Shown: positions 59,360-64,000 of the stretch, one piece after another | How positions within the stretch are numbered: position 1 is the first letter of the stretch | How the letters are laid out: the number at the start of each line of letters is the position of its first letter | Assembly (NCBI GenBank): GCA_024231975.1 | Contig: JAAEQB010000013.1 | Location: 174,994-238,993, forward strand | Direction of reading: 5' to 3' | DNA from: Allobosea sp. | GTDB taxonomy: Bacteria; Pseudomonadota; Alphaproteobacteria; Rhizobiales; Beijerinckiaceae | Length of the DNA stretch: 64,000 bases | Translations under genes and position numbers: made by a program | Notes under the pieces: model-generated | The model's database searches: none | Told to the model about the DNA's origin: nothing | What the model saw: the letters and a program-made list of their open reading frames with translations, nothing else

Positions 59360-60247
59360 ATGCCGGCAACCAGATTGGTCGACCGCGGCGTCATCCGCGT
59401 CAGCGGCGACGACGCCCGCGATTTCCTCGACAACATCGTCACCAACGCGATGGAGACCGTCACGCCCGAGCGCGCTGGGTACGGCGGGCTGCTGACACCG
59501 CAAGGCAAGATCATCGGCGATTTTCTGGTTGTCGCCGTGCCGGAGGTGGAAGGCGGCGGCTTCCTGCTCGACACGCCCCTGCTCCAGATCCCCGACCTGA
59601 TGAAGAAGCTGAAGCTCTACAAGCTGCGCGCCAAGGTGGCGCTCGAGGATCTCAGTGAGAGCGCCGCCGTGATCGCCGCGACCGATGGTGGCAGGCTGCC
59701 GCTCGATGCCGGGCTGGTCTACGCCGATCCGCGCCTCCCTGAGCTCGGCGAACGCGCCATCGTCGACAAGGACGGCGCCGACGAGCTCGTCGATGCCGCG
59801 ATGGACGACTATCACGCCCGCCGCATCGGCCTCGGCATCCCCGATGGCGGCCGCGATTTCCTCTATGGCGATGCCTTCCCGCATGAGGCGCTGTTCGACC
59901 AGCTCGGCGGCGTCTCCTTCAGGAAGGGGTGCTATATCGGCCAGGAGGTCGTCTCGCGCATGCAGCATCGCGGCACCGCCCGCTCGCGCATCGTGCTCAT
60001 CGTCTTCAGCGAGGGCATCAACCCCGATGACGGCGTCGAGGCCAGCGCCGGCGGCAAGACCCTCGGGCGTGTCGGCTCCTGCGCCAATGGCCGCGGGCTC
60101 GCCTTGCTCCGGCTCGACCGGGTGGCGGACGCGCTCGCCGCCGGCCACAGGCTCGACGCTGGTGGCCTCGAATTCACGCTGGCGCCGAAGCCTTCCTTCA
60201 TTCGCTTCCCCTATCCGGGCGAGCCAGAATTCGGAGCAGCGGCATGA
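59360..60247 (+). CDS. ygfZ: Folate-binding protein YgfZ
   Basis: The 295-residue protein has the family signature K-G-C-Y-I-G-Q-E (SFRKGCYIGQEVVSRM) and the GcvT-like fold. YgfZ (IbaG57-type) helps assemble or repair iron-sulfur clusters with a folate. Length and the ATG start are normal. It overlaps tag by 4 bases, forming ygfZ-tag-HD hydrolase. Confidence 0.94.
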   Translation: MPATRLVDRGVIRVSGDDARDFLDNIVTNAMETVTPERAGYGGLLTPQGKIIGDFLVVAVPEVEGGGFLLDTPLLQIPDLMKKLKLYKLRAKVALEDLSESAAVIAATDGGRLPLDAGLVYADPRLPELGERAIVDKDGADELVDAAMDDYHARRIGLGIPDGGRDFLYGDAFPHEALFDQLGGVSFRKGCYIGQEVVSRMQHRGTARSRIVLIVFSEGINPDDGVEASAGGKTLGRVGSCANGRGLALLRLDRVADALAAGHRLDAGGLEFTLAPKPSFIRFPYPGEPEFGAAA

Positions 60248-60879
60248 GTGACGTCACCGGCGGGCGCGCGGCGGTCGAGGGCCCCGATGGCAAATATCGC
60301 TGCATCTGGCCGGGGAGCGATCCGCTCTATCTCGCCTATCACGACACCGAATGGGGCGTGCCCGAATACGATTCCCGCACGCTCTGGGAAAAGCTGATGC
60401 TCGACGGCTTCCAGGCCGGCCTGTCCTGGATCACCATCCTGCGCAAGCGCAACGCCTTCCGCGCCGGCTTTTCCGGCTTCGAGCCGGAAACTGTCGCCCG
60501 CTTTGGCGAGGCCGATGTCCAGCGGCTCCTGGCCGATGCCGGCATCGTGCGTCATCGCGGCAAGATCGAGGGCACGATCCGCAATGCCCAGGCCTATCTC
60601 AGGCTGAGCGAGAAAGGCCCGTTCACTGATTTCCTCTGGAAGCATCTCGACGGGCGCGTGATCCAGAACAGCTTCCGCACCCATGAGCAGGTTCCGGCCG
60701 AGACTGCCGTCTCCAAGGCGATCTCGAAGGAGCTCAAGGCCGCCGGCTTCACCTTCTGCGGCCCGACCATCGTCTATGCGGTGATGCAGGCCTGCGGCAT
60801 GGTCAACGACCACCTGACCGGCTGCTTCCGCTGGCAGGAATGCGCGGCGCTCGCCCGCGACACGCGCCCCGCCGCCTGA
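60244..60879 (+). CDS. tag: 3-methyladenine DNA glycosylase I Tag
   Basis: The 211-residue repair enzyme has RCIWPGSDPLYLAYHDTEWG at its start, FQAGLSWITILRKRNAFRAG and HLTGCFRWQECAAL with a zinc-type cysteine near the end. It removes 3-methyladenine from alkylated DNA. It overlaps ygfZ by 4 bases and shares one base of its stop with the next start. Confidence 0.96.
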   Translation: MSDVTGGRAAVEGPDGKYRCIWPGSDPLYLAYHDTEWGVPEYDSRTLWEKLMLDGFQAGLSWITILRKRNAFRAGFSGFEPETVARFGEADVQRLLADAGIVRHRGKIEGTIRNAQAYLRLSEKGPFTDFLWKHLDGRVIQNSFRTHEQVPAETAVSKAISKELKAAGFTFCGPTIVYAVMQACGMVNDHLTGCFRWQECAALARDTRPAA

Positions 60880-61481
60880 TGGCCAAACCGCCCGCACCAC
60901 CGCGCGCCTGGCAGCGCATGCTGTCCGGCCGTCGGCTCGATCTGCTCGACCCCTCGCCGCTCGATGTCGAGATCGAGGACATCGCCCATGGCCTCGCCCG
61001 CGTCGCCCGCTGGAACGGCCAGACCCGCGGCGCCCATTCCTTCTCGGTGGCGCAGCACAGCCTGCTGGTCGAGGCCATCGCCGGCCATCTCAACCCGGAC
61101 TGGTCGCGCGAGTGGCGCCTGATGGCGCTGCTGCACGATGCACCGGAATACGTCATCGGCGACATGATCTCGCCGTTCAAGGCGGTGATGGGCGATGCCT
61201 ATAAGGGCATCGAGCTGCGCCTCTTGGGCGCGATCCATCTGCGCTTCGGCCTGCCGGCTGCGACGCCGGCGATCGTCAAGCGCAAGACCAAGGACGCCGA
61301 CAAGATCTCGGCCTTCCTGGAAGCGACCGAGCTCGCCGGCTTCGAGCGGGAGGAGGCGCTGCGCTTCTTCGGCCGGCCGCAGGCCCTGCCGCGCGAGGTG
61401 CTGGCGCTGATCGAGCCGCAGGCGACGGAGGAAGCGCAGGGGGCGTTTTTGAGGCGGTTCGCGGAGTTGGCGGAGCGCTGA
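60879..61481 (+). CDS. YfbR-like HD-domain hydrolase
   Basis: The 200-residue protein has the HD-domain ligands in FSVAQHSLLVEAIAGH and LLHDAPEYVIGDMISPFKAV, the pattern of YfbR 5'-deoxynucleotidase relatives. It may clear nucleotide monophosphates. The ATG overlaps the tag stop codon by one base. The C-terminal end (LRRFAELAER) is followed by a repeat. Confidence 0.88.
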   Translation: MAKPPAPPRAWQRMLSGRRLDLLDPSPLDVEIEDIAHGLARVARWNGQTRGAHSFSVAQHSLLVEAIAGHLNPDWSREWRLMALLHDAPEYVIGDMISPFKAVMGDAYKGIELRLLGAIHLRFGLPAATPAIVKRKTKDADKISAFLEATELAGFEREEALRFFGRPQALPREVLALIEPQATEEAQGAFLRRFAELAER

Positions 61482-61488
61482 TCTCGCG

Positions 61489-61582
61489 CGTCATTCTCGG
61501 CCGCAGCGCAGCGAAGAGCCAAGAATCTCAGGACCAGAAGGCACTGGTTTCCGAGATGCTCGGGTCAAGCCCGAGCATGACG
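61489..61582. repeat. Intergenic palindromic repeat, family B, copy 2
   Basis: Starts CGTCATTCTCGGCCGCAGCG and ends GGGTCAAGCCCGAGCATGAC, the reverse complement layout of the 94-base element at 55821. The pair stands in opposite orientations and flanks the sigma-factor and ygfZ genes. Confidence 0.85.
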
Positions 61583-61589
61583 CCGCTGC

Positions 61590-61877
61590 TCAATAACAGG
61601 ACACAAACTCCCGATAGACCCACCCCACGACATGGTTGCGGCCGCGCGGGCTGATCAGGGCCCAGGCCCGGCCGCGCTCGTCGGACGAGGTGTTGATCAC
61701 GCGGATGCCGGCCCCGTTGGTGACGCGGCCGATGATCTCGCCATTCGGGGTCTCGCGGATGTTGAGGGGCGTGCCGGTCGGGTCGGTGACGGCGCAGCGG
61801 TTCTGGGCAATCGCCGGCGCCGCTGCGAGGCAACTGGCGAGCGCGGCGGCGAGCAGGCCGAGGCGGATGGCGGTCAT
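61590..61877 (-). CDS. Small secreted SH3-domain protein
   Basis: The 95-residue protein has a signal peptide ending AIA-Q, then CAVTDPTGTPLNIRETPNGE and VVGWVYREFVSCY, a bacterial SH3 fold with a likely disulfide. Such domains bind peptides or cell-wall parts. The start is an ATG preceded by AGGGGA. It converges with the HD hydrolase gene across a family B repeat. Confidence 0.8.
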   Translation of the reverse strand: MTAIRLGLLAAALASCLAAAPAIAQNRCAVTDPTGTPLNIRETPNGEIIGRVTNGAGIRVINTSSDERGRAWALISPRGRNHVVGWVYREFVSCY

Positions 61878-62043
61878 GAACAAATCCCCTGGTCGTCAAC
61901 CGGCACGCCCCGCGCCGTGACACGCACTTGCAATGGCGGCCTCAGGGCCGCTTTCGCTTCGACGTGGGATTATTTCCATTCCTGATCAGATCATCTGACA
62001 TTCTCTGCCATTCCCGACAAAATCGAATGCCTGCATACTGCGT

Positions 62044-62060
62044 TCACCTGATGTAGGTGA
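62044..62060 (+). promoter_or_regulatory. Inverted repeat in the malate synthase leader
   Basis: TCACCT and AGGTGA flank GATGT just before the malate synthase start codon. It could be an operator or a hairpin affecting translation, since the right arm is 13 bases from the ATG. Confidence 0.35.
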
Positions 62061-62072
62061 GAGACAAGAACC

Positions 62073-63680
<1,608 letters not shown>

Positions 63681-63688
63681 TCCGATCG

Positions 63689-63721
63689 CCCGCGCCGCTC
63701 ACTGAGGCGGCGCGGGTTTGC
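63689..63721 (+). terminator. Terminator after malate synthase
   Basis: CCCGCGCCGC pairs with GCGGCGCGGG around an 8-base loop, followed by TTTG and later T-rich sequence. It starts 9 bases after the stop codon. Confidence 0.85.
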
Positions 63722-63839
63722 ATTTTGTTTTTGGTCGTCGATGTCAGCGCCTGCCCACAACGGGTCGATGTCGTTGAAAAAGTCGGCTTGGCGCATGACG
63801 CCGGCCGGTGTCGGATTTGGCCGGTCGAGCGTCGACACC

Positions 63840-64000
63840 TCACGCGGCTCTGACCTGCTGTCCGTTCGGGAGGAGCCTGGCGAGCTTCCTGAGGTTCTGG
63901 GCTGCTGCGGCGAGATGGAACGCGTCTCTGGCGCCGTTCGGTCCACGTAGTCGCAGCCGGTCGAGCCTCAGGATGCGCTTGAGATGGGCGAAGAGCATCT
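63840..64000 (-). CDS. Transposase C-terminal end, IS1182/IS5-like, cut by window
   Basis: The frame continues past the window edge and gives MLFAHLKRILRLDRLRLRGP, NGARDAFHLAAAAQNLRKLA and a stop codon at 63840, which is the typical C-terminus of IS1182-family transposases. The gene and its other end lie beyond 64000. The 120 bases between this stop and the terminator hold the probable end of the insertion sequence, including ACTTTTTCAACGACATCGAC on the minus strand. Confidence 0.75.
   Translation of the reverse strand, partial: MLFAHLKRILRLDRLRLRGPNGARDAFHLAAAAQNLRKLARLLPNGQQVRAA

Overview
The window is 64 kb of GC-rich chromosome from an alphaproteobacterium of the order Hyphomicrobiales, most like Bosea or a close relative. 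This is inferred from gene families and gene order (pdxH, DnaJ-like, fabI, phosphatase, aroC, ribB), from the autotransporter type and from the intergenic repeats; no rRNA or marker phylogeny is available. Most genes are housekeeping or metabolic. The accessory material is a decayed prophage beside a tRNA-Pro, a broken autotransporter, a toxin-antitoxin pair, a transposase end and many palindromic intergenic repeats.

1-6.4 kb: the end of one TRAP-type binding protein, a frameshifted autotransporter beta-domain, and a TRAP transporter operon (dctP-dctQ-dctM plus an HD-domain enzyme) facing a LysR regulator. 6.5-8.84 kb: divergent tRNA-Gln and tRNA-Pro genes with matching promoters, then a scar of phage fragments (excisionase-like protein, lysin, tail and tail-assembly genes, integrase) that ends exactly at the stop of a chemoreceptor gene.

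8.8-25 kb: a membrane chemoreceptor with a small partner, BioY, a metallo-beta-lactamase-fold hydrolase, a DUF1499 protein, a caspase-fold/Sel1-repeat protein with a secreted partner, IlvD, a PhnD-like protein with a LysR regulator, a second chemoreceptor and an alpha/beta hydrolase. 25-40 kb: a membrane protein, an SDR, an acyl-CoA ligase opposite MarR and patatin genes with a clear palindromic operator, an amidase, a P1 peptidase, a VOC protein, a YkgJ-like protein, a class III aminotransferase, a phosphoesterase, an L,D-transpeptidase and an HDAC-like amidohydrolase.

39-55 kb: an unusual HTH-RibB-RibX-like fusion with its own palindrome, aroC, a Phd/VapC-type pair, a pseudouridine synthase, a 1335-residue NRPS-like protein of the epsilon-poly-lysine-synthetase (Pls) architecture, a phosphatase, folP-folB-folK, fabI, a DnaJ-like chaperone, a surface lipoprotein, pdxH, an SDR, a Nudix hydrolase and a TIGR02301 protein. 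55-64 kb: an ECF42-type sigma factor with two DGPF-domain proteins and a DHFR-like protein, where two intergenic gaps carry the same TGTCGA-N17-CGACGTGA element; then ygfZ, tag, a YfbR-like HD hydrolase, an SH3 protein, malate synthase and the end of a transposase.

The best candidates for a less-described system are the Pls-like synthetase, the caspase/Sel1 pair, the self-contained ECF42 regulon and the HTH-RibB fusion. All coordinates, motifs and alignments were read by eye; no homology search was run.
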